Source: Odoribacter lunatus (lineage in GTDB: Bacteria > Bacteroidota > Bacteroidia > Bacteroidales > Marinifilaceae). From it: 64,000 nucleotides of DNA. A program made the position numbers and the translations under genes. Position 1 is the stretch's first letter, and each line of letters begins with the position of its first letter. This document shows positions 1 to 8,896 of this stretch, in pieces. The stretch is taken from positions 124,001 through 188,000 of the forward strand of contig NZ_CALPCZ010000001.1 in the NCBI RefSeq assembly GCF_943193135.1. Direction: 5' to 3'. Under the pieces are notes generated by a model. The model was given only the letters and a program-made list of their open reading frames with translations, was not told the origin of the DNA and ran no database searches.

Positions 1-2
1 TT

Positions 3-119
3 GAAATTTCCCATTCTGCTTTTTCTCGTGAAGGATTTGCTTATGGGGCCGTATTGGCGGCGGAGTTTATGCAAGGGAAAAAAGGCGTATTTGGAATGAA
101 AGATATGTTGAAAATATAG
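3..119 (+). CDS. dapB: 4-hydroxy-tetrahydrodipicolinate reductase, C-terminal end (partial)
   Basis: The window opens inside a reading frame that ends in TAG at 117-119. The 38 visible residues include [19 protein letters not shown] followed by a short GVFGMKDML tail, which matches the C-terminus of DapB, the NAD(P)H-dependent reductase of lysine and diaminopimelate synthesis. The gene start and the catalytic domain lie outside the window. DapB directly upstream of lepB is a common Bacteroidales arrangement, which supports the call made from so few residues. Confidence 0.72.
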   Translation, partial: EISHSAFSREGFAYGAVLAAEFMQGKKGVFGMKDMLKI

Positions 120-147
120 GTGGAATATACCTGTCAAATTAATAGTT

Positions 148-1539
148 ATGAGAGAACTGCTAAAAAATAAATGGTTAAGATTTTCTGTTGTACTGATTAT
201 TGCATTATTGTGGATTATATGGGTAGGAAACTGGTGGTTCTTACTGCTTGTGCCCGTCATTTATGATATCTATATTTCTAAAAAAGTACATTGGGCGTTT
301 TGGAAAAAGAAAGGTGTTGAAAAGCAGACGAAAGTTGTGGAATGGATAGACGCCTTAATATTTGCGGTCGTTGCTGCCACATTAATTCGGATGTTCTTCT
401 TTGAGGCCTATACAATACCGACTTCTTCCATGGAAAAATCAATGTTAGTGGGGGACTATCTTTTTGTAAGCAAAGTGGCATACGGGCCGAAACTCCCTAA
501 TACGCCGTTGGCAGTACCTTTTACCCATCACACGCTTCCTTTTACGCGGAGTACAAAAGCCTACTCCGAAGCGATTAAATGGCCTTACAAAAGAATTGCC
601 GGCCTTACCGATATCAAGAGAAACGATATAATTGTATTCAACTTTCCGGCGGGAGACACCGTAATTGTGGGGAGCGAAAATCCCGACTTCTATACTCAGG
701 TACGTTCCAACGCCCGGAACTATCGTCAGGCAGACTTAAGCAGAGGGGGGGGGATAACTCTTCCGGAAGCGGAACAAAAAGTCAAAGAGTTGATGAAACA
801 ACGCATGGAAATAATCTCTCGTCCCGTAGACAAAAGAGAAAACTACATCAAACGCGGGGTCGGGATGCCGGGAGACACAATAGAACTGCGTAGCGGATTG
901 CTATATGTAAACGGGCTGCCGGCAGAAAACATCGAAAACCTTCAATACGATTACATCGTCCGCACAAATGGGACACCCTTTAACAAAAAGAAATTAAAGA
1001 AAGATATAGGGATTTCTTACGATGATATGGGAATGCTTTCATCTACAGACTATATCTTTCCGTTGACGGAAGAAATGGTAAATAAGTTAAAAAACTATCC
1101 CAATGTAAAAGAAATTATCCGAAACATAGATACAGGTGTTAATCCGGACATCTTTCCGTTTGATCCGGAGAACTATCCGTGGAGTGTAGACAACTTTGGA
1201 CCATTGTATATTCCGAAAAAAGGAGACCGTGTAGAACTGTCGTTGAAAACATTGCCCTTGTACAAGAGAATCATTACCGCTTATGAAGGACATACCCTCT
1301 CTGTGAAAGATTCTGTTATTTATATTGATGAACAACCGGCAACCGATTACACCTTTCAAATGGATTACTATTGGGCGATGGGAGACAATCGGCATCGTTC
1401 CGCGGACTCCCGTTTTTGGGGATTCGTACCGGAAGATCATTTAGTAGGGAAAGCATTCTTCATTTGGTTATCTTTGGATAAAGACGAATCATTCTTGAAC
1501 AAAATTCGCTGGAATCGGATGTTTAGGTTTGTACATTAA
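148..1539 (+). CDS. lepB: Signal peptidase I (large Bacteroidetes form)
   Basis: Membrane serine protease that removes signal peptides from secreted preproteins on the outer face of the inner membrane. Two hydrophobic stretches (about residues 10-40 and 66-86) precede the catalytic motif [10 protein letters not shown], with the nucleophile at about Ser94. The general-base motif [10 protein letters not shown] places Lys at about 235, and box E ([16 protein letters not shown]) lies near 410. At 463 residues it is much longer than typical LepB because of insertions between the Ser and Lys boxes and before box E, as is usual in Bacteroidetes. It follows the dapB end by 28 bases, probably in one operon. 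Confidence 0.95.
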   Translation: MRELLKNKWLRFSVVLIIALLWIIWVGNWWFLLLVPVIYDIYISKKVHWAFWKKKGVEKQTKVVEWIDALIFAVVAATLIRMFFFEAYTIPTSSMEKSMLVGDYLFVSKVAYGPKLPNTPLAVPFTHHTLPFTRSTKAYSEAIKWPYKRIAGLTDIKRNDIIVFNFPAGDTVIVGSENPDFYTQVRSNARNYRQADLSRGGGITLPEAEQKVKELMKQRMEIISRPVDKRENYIKRGVGMPGDTIELRSGLLYVNGLPAENIENLQYDYIVRTNGTPFNKKKLKKDIGISYDDMGMLSSTDYIFPLTEEMVNKLKNYPNVKEIIRNIDTGVNPDIFPFDPENYPWSVDNFGPLYIPKKGDRVELSLKTLPLYKRIITAYEGHTLSVKDSVIYIDEQPATDYTFQMDYYWAMGDNRHRSADSRFWGFVPEDHLVGKAFFIWLSLDKDESFLNKIRWNRMFRFVH

Positions 1540-1561
1540 AAAGGCCGGATACTGAATCTAT

Positions 1562-2290
1562 ATGCTTAGAAAAATCCTGCGTAAACATATCACTTGCGGA
1601 ATAGTGCTGTTTTTTCTTTTGGGGGGAGAAATACGATTGTACGCCGATGACTATGTGAAATACGTCCGGCAAATGTATCCAGTCAAGCCGCAGACAAACT
1701 GCCTGGTAGACTTGAAATTTGCTCAAGTAATACTAAAACAGTGGGAGCGGGACAGTATTTTGCTTGAAGCATCTTTTAGGATAAAAGAAGTTGAGGAATG
1801 GGAGAAAGAAACCTTGGCGGAACAATTGAACTTCTGCCTCCGCTCATGGGCGGATATCTGGAAACTTCATTTGGAACTCGCGCCGGAATTTAACAGAGGG
1901 GGAGACTTGGTTGCCGAAATAAAAATATGGGTACCCCGCGATATAACTTTGGACATAATCAACCGTTACGGGACAATCAACCTGCCGGACTACGACGCCC
2001 GGCTGCCATTGAGCCTCACAACAGTATACGGAAATATAAACGTGGATACGGTGCGTTCCTTACCCCAGACAGAAATCCGTCTAAACGTTTCATATGGTAA
2101 ATTGGAAATCAAAAACTGTGAAAAAGCAACCATCCGGTCGGCATATTCCTCTGTCGGTGTAAAAACAGCCCGTTATCTGCAAATAAAAGCGGAGAAATCA
2201 ACCCTCCGTTTGCAAAATACAGACACAATCATTAGTCAGGGAGAATACAACCACTATGATATAGACTCTCCAAACCCTCCAACTTTTTAG
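1562..2290 (+). CDS. Exported hypothetical protein, adhesin-like repeat fold
   Basis: A 242-residue protein with an N-terminal hydrophobic signal (about residues 12-28, ending near YADDY), so probably periplasmic or surface. The middle and C-terminal parts are built of short alternating strands (for example ITLDIINRYGTINLPDYD and SLTTVYGNINVDT) reminiscent of the repetitive beta-solenoid of DUF4097-type putative adhesins. No catalytic motif was recognised. It follows lepB by 22 bases and probably shares its transcript, and it ends 4 bases before the convergent acyltransferase gene. The family assignment is inferred from pattern, not a confident match. Confidence 0.6.
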   Translation: MLRKILRKHITCGIVLFFLLGGEIRLYADDYVKYVRQMYPVKPQTNCLVDLKFAQVILKQWERDSILLEASFRIKEVEEWEKETLAEQLNFCLRSWADIWKLHLELAPEFNRGGDLVAEIKIWVPRDITLDIINRYGTINLPDYDARLPLSLTTVYGNINVDTVRSLPQTEIRLNVSYGKLEIKNCEKATIRSAYSSVGVKTARYLQIKAEKSTLRLQNTDTIISQGEYNHYDIDSPNPPTF

Positions 2291-2294
2291 TCCC

Positions 2295-3257
2295 TTACCC
2301 TTTCAACTTTTTCACCTTGCCTAAAAGACGGGGTATATAAGTTGCAATATGGCGTAACTTCTTTGCTTCATACACATCGGCAATCTTAATCAGGATAGCA
2401 GTCTCCTCCACACCGCCGAATCCCGGATTAAGAGACGTCCCGAAAGTACGCATAGAAGGGGACAGACTCATATAGGCATTCACCAGGGGCGGAATATTCT
2501 CACCCAACTCTCTCACATAATGTGAAAGAATCCGGTAATCTTCATTGTAATTGCTGCCGACAAAAATCTTTTGCATCTTCTCCTCGTCAATATCCAGTTC
2601 CAACGGATGAATCGGATAAACCAGCCGTTCGGAATCCCGAAAATACTTTTGCATAAAATAAATAATCATATTTCGGGCTTGGATATTGAAACTCGTATAC
2701 ATCGTCACTTTTCCGAAAAAATACTCAATTTCGGGATTATCCACAGTCAAAGCCCCCAGGCCGTCCCACAGATTATCCAGGGCAAACAAAGACTTGCGGC
2801 CCATGCGTGTAGACTGATAAAGCGGGTGTACAAACGAGCGTCCCAATTCAATCATCTTAGGTAAATAGCGCTCCTTGAAATCCGGAGAAAACCGGAATAA
2901 CTCCGTCGTTGCCAGATTAGGTTCCCCCTCTGCATTCAGGGAAAGATCATCGCATAAAATATACCGGTAGCCGCCGAGAATCTCCTTTTCCTTCGGGTCC
3001 CAGACAATCAATTGTTGGTACGGATGTTTCTCATCCACATCAAACTCATCAATATCTATATCCTTTCCCGTACCGCCGCCTGCACTGCGGAACGTGAGTT
3101 CCCGGATACGTCCCACCTCCTTCATCAGGTTAGGGGCATTGAAAGCATTAAACGTATAAATCTCGTTACCGGCCTTATTCGTTTTCCGTAAAAACTTCTC
3201 CTCTGTCAGTTCGCCGATTAATTTCTCTTTTTCGACGGGATAAATAACAGGTTGCAT
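2295..3257 (-). CDS. glsB: GNAT-family N-acyltransferase, GlsB-like (glycine lipid synthesis)
   Basis: A 320-residue protein of the hemolysin/OlsB-like acyltransferase family. Visible landmarks are the LGGYRYILCDD strand, ELGRSFVHPLYQ and the downstream LFALDNLWDGLGAL segment, typical of enzymes that use acyl-ACP to N-acylate an amino acid. In Bacteroides thetaiotaomicron the homologous GlsB makes N-acyl-glycine (commendamide), which GlsA then O-acylates to glycine lipid. Here the partner acyltransferase lies immediately upstream on the same strand, as expected for that pair. Function is inferred from family and neighbour; ornithine as substrate is the alternative. Confidence 0.78.
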   Translation of the reverse strand: MQPVIYPVEKEKLIGELTEEKFLRKTNKAGNEIYTFNAFNAPNLMKEVGRIRELTFRSAGGGTGKDIDIDEFDVDEKHPYQQLIVWDPKEKEILGGYRYILCDDLSLNAEGEPNLATTELFRFSPDFKERYLPKMIELGRSFVHPLYQSTRMGRKSLFALDNLWDGLGALTVDNPEIEYFFGKVTMYTSFNIQARNMIIYFMQKYFRDSERLVYPIHPLELDIDEEKMQKIFVGSNYNEDYRILSHYVRELGENIPPLVNAYMSLSPSMRTFGTSLNPGFGGVEETAILIKIADVYEAKKLRHIATYIPRLLGKVKKLKG

Positions 3258-3286
3258 CCGCTTAGAATAAATTAATGAATTGCTTG

Positions 3287-3294
3287 CAAATATA
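3287..3294 (-). promoter_or_regulatory. Candidate -7 box TATATTTG for the GlsB-like gene
   Basis: On the minus strand TATATTTG matches the Bacteroidetes -7 consensus TAnnTTTG, 29 bases before the ATG at 3257. No good TTTG lies at the expected -33 distance, so the site is weak; the gene may also be read through from the upstream acyltransferase gene. Confidence 0.4.
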
Positions 3295-3332
3295 TAGAAT
3301 AAAACCTTACGGTATTATAGCCCCACTTAAAT

Positions 3333-4160
3333 TCATTCTCCGTAAGAATAAAGAATCCCTTTCACCTCCGCCGCCCACTCTTGTGGCTTCTTGCTCTTAT
3401 CGAACGTCTGCCAGGCAATCGGCTTTCCTACGTGCATCGTCAGCGTTGTACCCTTCTTCCGGTAAGCCTCCTTCGGTAGCCATAGCATTTCAATATTCGC
3501 CTTCAGGCCAATCTTTTTCCGGAAATTGGAAAGATTATAAAAGAAACTGGAATTTTCCCCGCCGATATAAATAGGAACCACATCCCGATGATGCTTTACC
3601 GCCTCCGTAATAAAATTCTTCTTCCACTCCAAATCCTTTACAACTCCTTTCTGTTTACGGCTGCACAAACCGGCAGGAAACATAATCATTTGGCAATCCG
3701 AAGCGTAAGCCTCTTCAATCGCTTTTACCGCCTCTTTCGATTGTTTGCCGTGCTTATTGACCGGCAGGAAAATAGTATTCAGATTTCTTAAATTCAAAAG
3801 AATATCGTTTACCGGAAACTTCAATTGAGGATAAACGGCTCCCAATAATGAAATCAAAGCAATTCCGTCCGGGCCGCCGAAAGGGTGATTGGAAACAAAC
3901 AAATAGCGTCCTCCGGCCGGAGGCAAATTCTCCGCATTTCGCACATCTAGTTTCAGTTCAAGATATTCCATAATTGCATTGGCAAAATCCAACCCCTTGC
4001 GGTCACCGTATTTCACAATGAAATCATTAATATCATCCAGGCATATAATTCCCTTCAGCCACTTGAAAACAAATCCCGGAATCCAGCGGGCTAACCGGGG
4101 ATTCTTACTTTCAAACACTTGCTCCAGATAAATCGGTTGCAAACATTCCTTCTTTTCCAT
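3333..4160 (-). CDS. glsA: PlsC/hemolysin-type O-acyltransferase, GlsA-like
   Basis: A 275-residue acyltransferase when started at the ATG at 4160; an upstream TTG start at 4205 is less likely because a -7 promoter box sits at 4181-4188. The catalytic block SNHPFGGPDGIAL gives the His/Asp pair, with the HP-x-GG spacing seen in the Bacteroidetes branch, and the FPAGLCSRK motif is the substrate-binding block. In B. thetaiotaomicron this branch (GlsA) O-acylates N-acyl-3-hydroxyacyl-glycine to make glycine lipids. The GlsB-like gene follows 75 bases downstream, so the two probably form one pathway at the inner membrane. Confidence 0.78.
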   Translation of the reverse strand: MEKKECLQPIYLEQVFESKNPRLARWIPGFVFKWLKGIICLDDINDFIVKYGDRKGLDFANAIMEYLELKLDVRNAENLPPAGGRYLFVSNHPFGGPDGIALISLLGAVYPQLKFPVNDILLNLRNLNTIFLPVNKHGKQSKEAVKAIEEAYASDCQMIMFPAGLCSRKQKGVVKDLEWKKNFITEAVKHHRDVVPIYIGGENSSFFYNLSNFRKKIGLKANIEMLWLPKEAYRKKGTTLTMHVGKPIAWQTFDKSKKPQEWAAEVKGILYSYGE

Positions 4161-4180
4161 ACAAACGCATAATTTACAGG

Positions 4181-4188
4181 CAAAGATA
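4181..4188 (-). promoter_or_regulatory. Candidate -7 box TATCTTTG for the GlsA-like gene
   Basis: Minus-strand TATCTTTG is an exact TAnnTTTG match 20 bases before the ATG at 4160. It decides against the upstream TTG start. No clear -33 TTTG is seen at the standard spacing. Confidence 0.45.
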
Positions 4189-4283
4189 GAATTTTTAATA
4201 GACAAAAGCGAACAGAACCTGCCGAAGAGTCGTTAAATAACTCAACAAATCAAACGAATAGAAAAAAGATAAAACAAGAAACT

Positions 4284-5954
4284 ATGAAACGTACAATTCT
4301 AATGAGCATTATCGCAGCAGGGACGCTGGCACTCCTTGCCGGATGCAACTCTATGAAAAAACTCCAGCGTGACGTCATTGAAACCGCTGTTGTCGGGCAG
4401 GTAACGCCGGCGCAACTGGAGGCTGTCAATGGGAAAATAGACTTTACCTACGTTGTGAAATTCCCTCCCAAACAATTCGACAAAAAAATGGTCTTGAAAA
4501 TCACCCCCAGAATGCAATACGGGAACAAAGTGGAAAAACTGCCGCCCCTCTATTTGCAGGGTGAAAACGTCAAGAACTCTTCTTATCAGGTCGTAGCCTA
4601 CAAATCGGCAACAACCGTCACCCAAAAAATGAGCATGAACTTCAAAGAAGGAATGCAGCAAGGGGTATTGTGGGCGGATATCGAAGCCATGCAGGGAGAC
4701 AAAGCCTTCATGTTAAGCCCTGTCATCCTCAACAAAAACGGAGTTAAAGTATGGCAGAGCTATACAATAAAAATTGACGGAATCAACTACATGCCCGTCA
4801 TGGCAGAAACCATTTTGGAAGATATACCTGCGGCGCAACTCGGTGTTATCGGCGGGTACATACTTTTCCCGCTGGCACAGGCAAAAATTACTGATGCGCA
4901 ACAACACTCCGCAGTCATGAACCGGGCGGAAGAGGCCATGAAAAAAGTATTGGGAAATCCCAAAGCAACCATCACCAACATGCTTCTTTACACCTCCAGT
5001 TCCCCCGAAGGTGTGGAACGCATGAATAAAAATCTGACCGCGAACCGCTATAAAGCAGCCAAAGCATTCTTTGAAAAAGATTTGGGGATAGCCGGACTGC
5101 CTGTCGTGCAAAACGCCCAATTCGTCATACCGCAGATGGTTACGGAGAACTGGGAGGGACTTTACCTGTTGCTCAACGACTCCGATATACCCAATAAAGC
5201 ACAAATCATCTCCGAAATAAAAAGTGCTGCCAATAACAACAAACGGGAAGCCATTTTGGAATCCTATGTCAAAAAAATTCCGGCATTGAAAAACGAAATA
5301 CTTCCTCTCTTGAGGCGTGCCGACTTCTTCGTATTTTATACCGTGCCGGACACGATTCAACAGGAAACGCAAATCGTATATTACATGCCGCAGGTAGAAG
5401 AAAAAACGCCGACTGTCGGTACGCAATGGAACTGGCAACTTCTGAACGACCTGGCTGTCGTAGCCATACAAAACAAGGAATATGCCAAAGCACAGAAACT
5501 TCTCGAAGCAGCTATCGTCCTCAAACAAGACCCTGCCATCATGAATAACCTTGGAATCGCTTACGCCAAACAGGGCAATACCTCCAAAGCAAAAGACATG
5601 CTGGACAAAGCACAGGTAAAGAAAGAAGCTAAATACAACATGGGCTTAATTCTCATGCAACAGGGAGATTACGCAAAAGCAGTCAGCTATCTCAAAGGCA
5701 TGCCCAGTATATACCTTGCTTACTCGCAATTGCGGGCAGGGGACAATCGTGCTGCCTTGGATACCTTCAAACAATTGAAACCAACGAATGCTACGGAATA
5801 CTATCTCATGGCGGTTGCAGCCGCGCGGGTGAAAGATACGCCGGTCATGACAACAGCCTTGCAAAAAGCATTTCAGATAAATCCCGAACTGAAAAAGCAG
5901 GCATCGACCGACATAGAATTCCGCAATTACATCAATAATCCGGTATTCGGATAA
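4284..5954 (+). CDS. Lipoprotein with OmpA-like region and C-terminal TPR repeats
   Basis: A 556-residue protein starting with a lipoprotein signal (lipobox LLAGCN, Cys at about 21). A beta-rich N-terminal half of unknown family is followed at about 215-300 by a segment resembling an OmpA-type fold (YTSSSPEGVERMNKNLTANR, then a helix). Residues from about 390 carry several TPR-like repeats (AVVAIQNKEYAKAQKLLEAA, NNLGIAYAKQGNTSKAKDML). The combination suggests a periplasmic or outer-membrane scaffold. It is monocistronic: a hairpin terminator follows within 7 bases. The specific role is unknown. Confidence 0.7.
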   Translation: MKRTILMSIIAAGTLALLAGCNSMKKLQRDVIETAVVGQVTPAQLEAVNGKIDFTYVVKFPPKQFDKKMVLKITPRMQYGNKVEKLPPLYLQGENVKNSSYQVVAYKSATTVTQKMSMNFKEGMQQGVLWADIEAMQGDKAFMLSPVILNKNGVKVWQSYTIKIDGINYMPVMAETILEDIPAAQLGVIGGYILFPLAQAKITDAQQHSAVMNRAEEAMKKVLGNPKATITNMLLYTSSSPEGVERMNKNLTANRYKAAKAFFEKDLGIAGLPVVQNAQFVIPQMVTENWEGLYLLLNDSDIPNKAQIISEIKSAANNNKREAILESYVKKIPALKNEILPLLRRADFFVFYTVPDTIQQETQIVYYMPQVEEKTPTVGTQWNWQLLNDLAVVAIQNKEYAKAQKLLEAAIVLKQDPAIMNNLGIAYAKQGNTSKAKDMLDKAQVKKEAKYNMGLILMQQGDYAKAVSYLKGMPSIYLAYSQLRAGDNRAALDTFKQLKPTNATEYYLMAVAAARVKDTPVMTTALQKAFQINPELKKQASTDIEFRNYINNPVFG

Positions 5955-5960
5955 AGTAAA

Positions 5961-5985
5961 GAAACCCGCCGTAAGGCGGGTTCCT
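5961..5985 (+). terminator. Intrinsic terminator after the OmpA/TPR lipoprotein gene
   Basis: AACCCGCC-GTAA-GGCGGGTT forms a GC-rich hairpin directly after the stop codon. The following run (CCTTGTAT) is poor in T, so termination may be partial. Confidence 0.7.
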
Positions 5986-6029
5986 TGTATAAAGAAGATG
6001 ATATAAAATTTAAGATGCTAAAGTTGTCA

Positions 6030-6137
6030 GAACGGAGCTTTTTCCGTTCTGCGCCGTTTTGGAACGGAGGTGATTCGGACTTGAAACGGACTTGAAACGG
6101 CAAAAAGCCCTCGAATTTCATTCTCCGAACGGAGCTT
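6030..6137. repeat. Patch of short direct repeats between convergent genes
   Basis: Between convergent genes, GAACGGAGCTT occurs at 6030-6040 and 6127-6137 with a variant GAACGGAGG at 6062-6070. An 11-base unit ACTTGAAACGG is repeated in perfect tandem at 6079-6089 and 6090-6100. AGAACGG and CCGTTCT at the first copy also form a hairpin. No gene is apparent here and the function is unknown. Confidence 0.6.
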
Positions 6138-6198
6138 AATGTGAAGTTTGTATATCTCGCCGTGCGGGTATAGGACCTCTTAAAATAAGCGATAGCCG

Positions 6199-6753
6199 TT
6201 ATTTCACTTTATCCGGATTCTGTTTGATGTAGTCGTTCCAGTCTTTGCAGCGGGGACTTCCTGTCGTAGGGAGTCCGCCTTGGAGGTGGTGACAGTAGGC
6301 GATAGCGATGGCGTCAGTTTCGTCGAGTGCGTCAGAGGTCGTGTGTATTTCCATGAATTTTCCGAGAAGCAGGGCTATTTGTTCTTTGGAGGCGGTTCCG
6401 CTTCCGGTAACGCTCATTTTTATTTTCTTGGGGGCGTATTCAAAGATGGGAATGTCGCGTTGGAGGGCGGCAGCGATAGCTACGCCTTGCGCTCTTCCCA
6501 GTTTCAGCATAGACTGGACGTTTTTTCCGAAGAATTGTGCTTCGATGGCAAGTTCATCGGGGTGATAGGAGTCTATGACTTGTAGGGTGCGTTTAAAAAT
6601 ACGTTGGAGCTTGATATAGGGATCGGTGACTTTATTTATGTCCAATATTCCGGAAACGACGAGTTCCGGCTTCCGGCTTTTTCCGAAGGTGCGGATGATA
6701 GCGTAGCCCATGAAATTGGTTCCGGGGTCGATTCCCATGATAAGTTTTTCCAT
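6199..6753 (-). CDS. ruvC: Holliday junction resolvase RuvC
   Basis: Endonuclease that cuts Holliday junctions after RuvAB branch migration. The 184-residue protein has the usual RuvC length and acidic active site: Asp in MGIDPGT at about residue 8, Glu in LAIEAQFF at about 69, and the paired acidic residues in DETDAIAIAYCH near the C-terminus. It ends a minus-strand run behind the DUF4286 gene (10 bases apart), an arrangement common in Bacteroidetes. The start at 6753 gives the canonical MEKLIMGIDPG N-terminus. Confidence 0.96.
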   Translation of the reverse strand: MEKLIMGIDPGTNFMGYAIIRTFGKSRKPELVVSGILDINKVTDPYIKLQRIFKRTLQVIDSYHPDELAIEAQFFGKNVQSMLKLGRAQGVAIAAALQRDIPIFEYAPKKIKMSVTGSGTASKEQIALLLGKFMEIHTTSDALDETDAIAIAYCHHLQGGLPTTGSPRCKDWNDYIKQNPDKVK

Positions 6754-6763
6754 GTATTTTGTG

Positions 6764-7066
6764 TCAGATTTCGGTTAATATACTGCTGAAGCAGAGATAA
6801 CGGTTTTTAAAACGGGCGTTGAGCCGGTCGGTTATTTTTTGCCAATGGTGTTGTTCAAAATGTTCGCGTGCTTCTTCCGAAGAGAATATCAGTTGCAGGG
6901 AATAGGTCTTCCCCTCTGGTTGGTCGATGGAAACTTTGGTGAAAAGCCGGTCTTCCGTCACGTGAAGAGTCTCGATGGTACGGATATAATCTTGACGCAT
7001 GAAGTCCACCCACTCCCGTTCTGCTTCTTCCTCTATGATAAAAGTCGTATTGAGTATGTGGCGCAT
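6764..7066 (-). CDS. DUF4286 family protein
   Basis: A small soluble 100-residue protein with alternating strands and helices (NTTFIIEEEAEREWVDFM at the start, a PEGKTYSLQLIF strand in the middle). It matches the DUF4286 family, whose biochemical role is not known. It lies between the TPR protein gene and ruvC, 6 and 10 bases from them, so it is translated from the same transcript. Position next to ruvC is conserved in the phylum; a role in recombination is only guilt by association. Confidence 0.85.
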   Translation of the reverse strand: MRHILNTTFIIEEEAEREWVDFMRQDYIRTIETLHVTEDRLFTKVSIDQPEGKTYSLQLIFSSEEAREHFEQHHWQKITDRLNARFKNRYLCFSSILTEI

Positions 7067-7072
7067 GGACGG

Positions 7073-8884
7073 TCAGTCTTTGATGTTTTTTTCCAGTTCC
7101 CGGTATATTTTTCCCGCTTCGATACTGTAAATACTGCCGGAGTAGTCAGATACCAATTTTTTGTATAGAGCGAGAGCCTGGCGGTATTCGCGGGCATCTT
7201 TTTTTAGTTGGGCAAGTTTAAAGAGAGCTTCCGCCTGTATATAGGTCTGTTCGGAATTTTCACTAAGGTTTTCCAAAAGTTGCCGGGCTTGTTCCGGTTG
7301 GTTTTGCCGCAGGAGTATATCGGTTTTCAGCAAAGCTGCATAGTCGGCGATACCGCTTTGTGCTTGGTTGATAAGACTGTCTAATATGGGCAGGCTTTGC
7401 ATATATTGTTGCCGATAGATAAGGTATTCGGTTTGTGCTATGCGGGAGAGGTCTTGATTTTCATCGTCTTCTTCGTAGTTTGTATTGATGAAATGACTCA
7501 TTTTAATGGCGTCGTTGGATATGAGTTTGCTGGTAGAACCTTTTAGGACGTCAAATTGGGCTTTTGCCCACAGAAGATCGCCTTCGTAGTAAGCCATCCG
7601 GGCTTTATTGAGTTTGGCTTCATAGCCGATATCATTGTTTGGATTGGCTTTTTCTATTTGTGTGTAAAGGATGGTTGCTTCCCATGGATTTTCCATAAAA
7701 GCAAGTACGTTTGCCCGTTTGGATTTAAGAGTGTAGATGTTGTTGGGGGCCAATCGTTTGATACTTTCCCCTTTTTGCAGGATAGTGTTTGCCGTATCCG
7801 GCAGATTGAGTTTGTAGGCATATACGTCTGCCATAAGAAGTATGATATCTACATTTGTATTGATGTATCCTGTCTCTTGCAGATAGTTTTGGCAGTCGGT
7901 GGCTAACGTTTTATATTGTAGTTCCGGTATGTCAGTTGTAGTTTCGTATTGTGCATACTGGCATTGCAGAATTTCTTTGCGTGCAGTGTTATAGAAATTG
8001 TTATTTTCTTTGCCGGCATTGAGGATTTCGTTATATGCCTGGAGTGCTGTGGAGTATTGTTTGCTACGGGAAGCTTCGCGGGCGATGTTAAGGTAGACAT
8101 CGAGTTTTCCCGGCATTTTTTGGTTGAGTTTTTTTCCGTGGTCGAAAGCCTGCGGGTAGTTTCCCATTTGCAGGGCAAACCAAATGGCGAGTTCATCGAA
8201 TACCGGCGGATATTGTGGGTTTTTGAACAAGAGCGGAAGTTGTTCTTTGATGATGGTGTCTACATTGTTATTGACATCATACATGCGTGCAAAGTTGAGC
8301 TTGGACGTGATTGCGTTCAGGTTCCCCGGATTCATTTCGAGCGCGGAGACGAATTGTTGGAACATAGCTTCGTAGTTGCGCTCATACATGTGGTTCTCTC
8401 CGATTTCGAGAATGTATGCTTTGGGATTGTTTAAAAGGGTTTGCCCTTTTTGATAGGTCTTGGTTGCCCACTCGTATTCCCGGATTTCCCGGAATTTGCG
8501 GGCAAGATTTTGAATGTCGTTGTTATTGGGTTGTAGTTTTTTTAAAGCTTTATTGAAGTATTCTTCGGATTTTTGGATTTTTCCCTGTTGTTCGTATATG
8601 TACCCTAAGTTGATGAGAAAGTCTTTGTTATTGTCATCCGTTTTCAGGTATTTTTTTAGCGTAGTCTCGGCTTCATTGTATTTTTTCCCGTTGATAAGGC
8701 AAATGACGTGGAAGTTTAAATAAGAAGAAGATTTGGTACGCTGGTATAATTGTAAAAATATTTCGGCGGCTTTATCATATTCTTTATTTGCATAGTAAGT
8801 ATAAGCCAATTGCGAATCGCTTTGTTTCTGGGCGAGGAGTATGCTTGACAAGCAGACAAAGAATACGATAAAGACGGACTTCAT
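7073..8884 (-). CDS. Exported tetratricopeptide repeat protein
   Basis: A 603-residue protein with an N-terminal signal peptide (VFIVFFVCLSSILLAQ) and TPR-like helix pairs along its whole length. Clear examples are AYTYYANKEYDKAAEIFLQL near residue 30, FLINLGYIYEQQGKIQKSEE near 90 and ADYAALLKTDILLRQNQPEQ near 510. It has no enzymatic motif and probably works as a periplasmic protein-protein scaffold. It sits 12 bases after serS and 6 before DUF4286. The same gene order is seen in other Bacteroidales; the function is unknown. Confidence 0.82.
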   Translation of the reverse strand: MKSVFIVFFVCLSSILLAQKQSDSQLAYTYYANKEYDKAAEIFLQLYQRTKSSSYLNFHVICLINGKKYNEAETTLKKYLKTDDNNKDFLINLGYIYEQQGKIQKSEEYFNKALKKLQPNNNDIQNLARKFREIREYEWATKTYQKGQTLLNNPKAYILEIGENHMYERNYEAMFQQFVSALEMNPGNLNAITSKLNFARMYDVNNNVDTIIKEQLPLLFKNPQYPPVFDELAIWFALQMGNYPQAFDHGKKLNQKMPGKLDVYLNIAREASRSKQYSTALQAYNEILNAGKENNNFYNTARKEILQCQYAQYETTTDIPELQYKTLATDCQNYLQETGYINTNVDIILLMADVYAYKLNLPDTANTILQKGESIKRLAPNNIYTLKSKRANVLAFMENPWEATILYTQIEKANPNNDIGYEAKLNKARMAYYEGDLLWAKAQFDVLKGSTSKLISNDAIKMSHFINTNYEEDDENQDLSRIAQTEYLIYRQQYMQSLPILDSLINQAQSGIADYAALLKTDILLRQNQPEQARQLLENLSENSEQTYIQAEALFKLAQLKKDAREYRQALALYKKLVSDYSGSIYSIEAGKIYRELEKNIKD

Positions 8885-8896
8885 AGGTATTTGTTT

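Noticed and set aside
6079-6100. CRISPR-like tandem repeat
   Set aside because: The 11-base tandem has no spacers, too short units and no cas genes.
5955-6198. Replication origin at the skew flip
   Set aside because: No cluster of DnaA-box-like TTATCCACA sequences and no dnaA/dnaN nearby; the flip alone is not enough.
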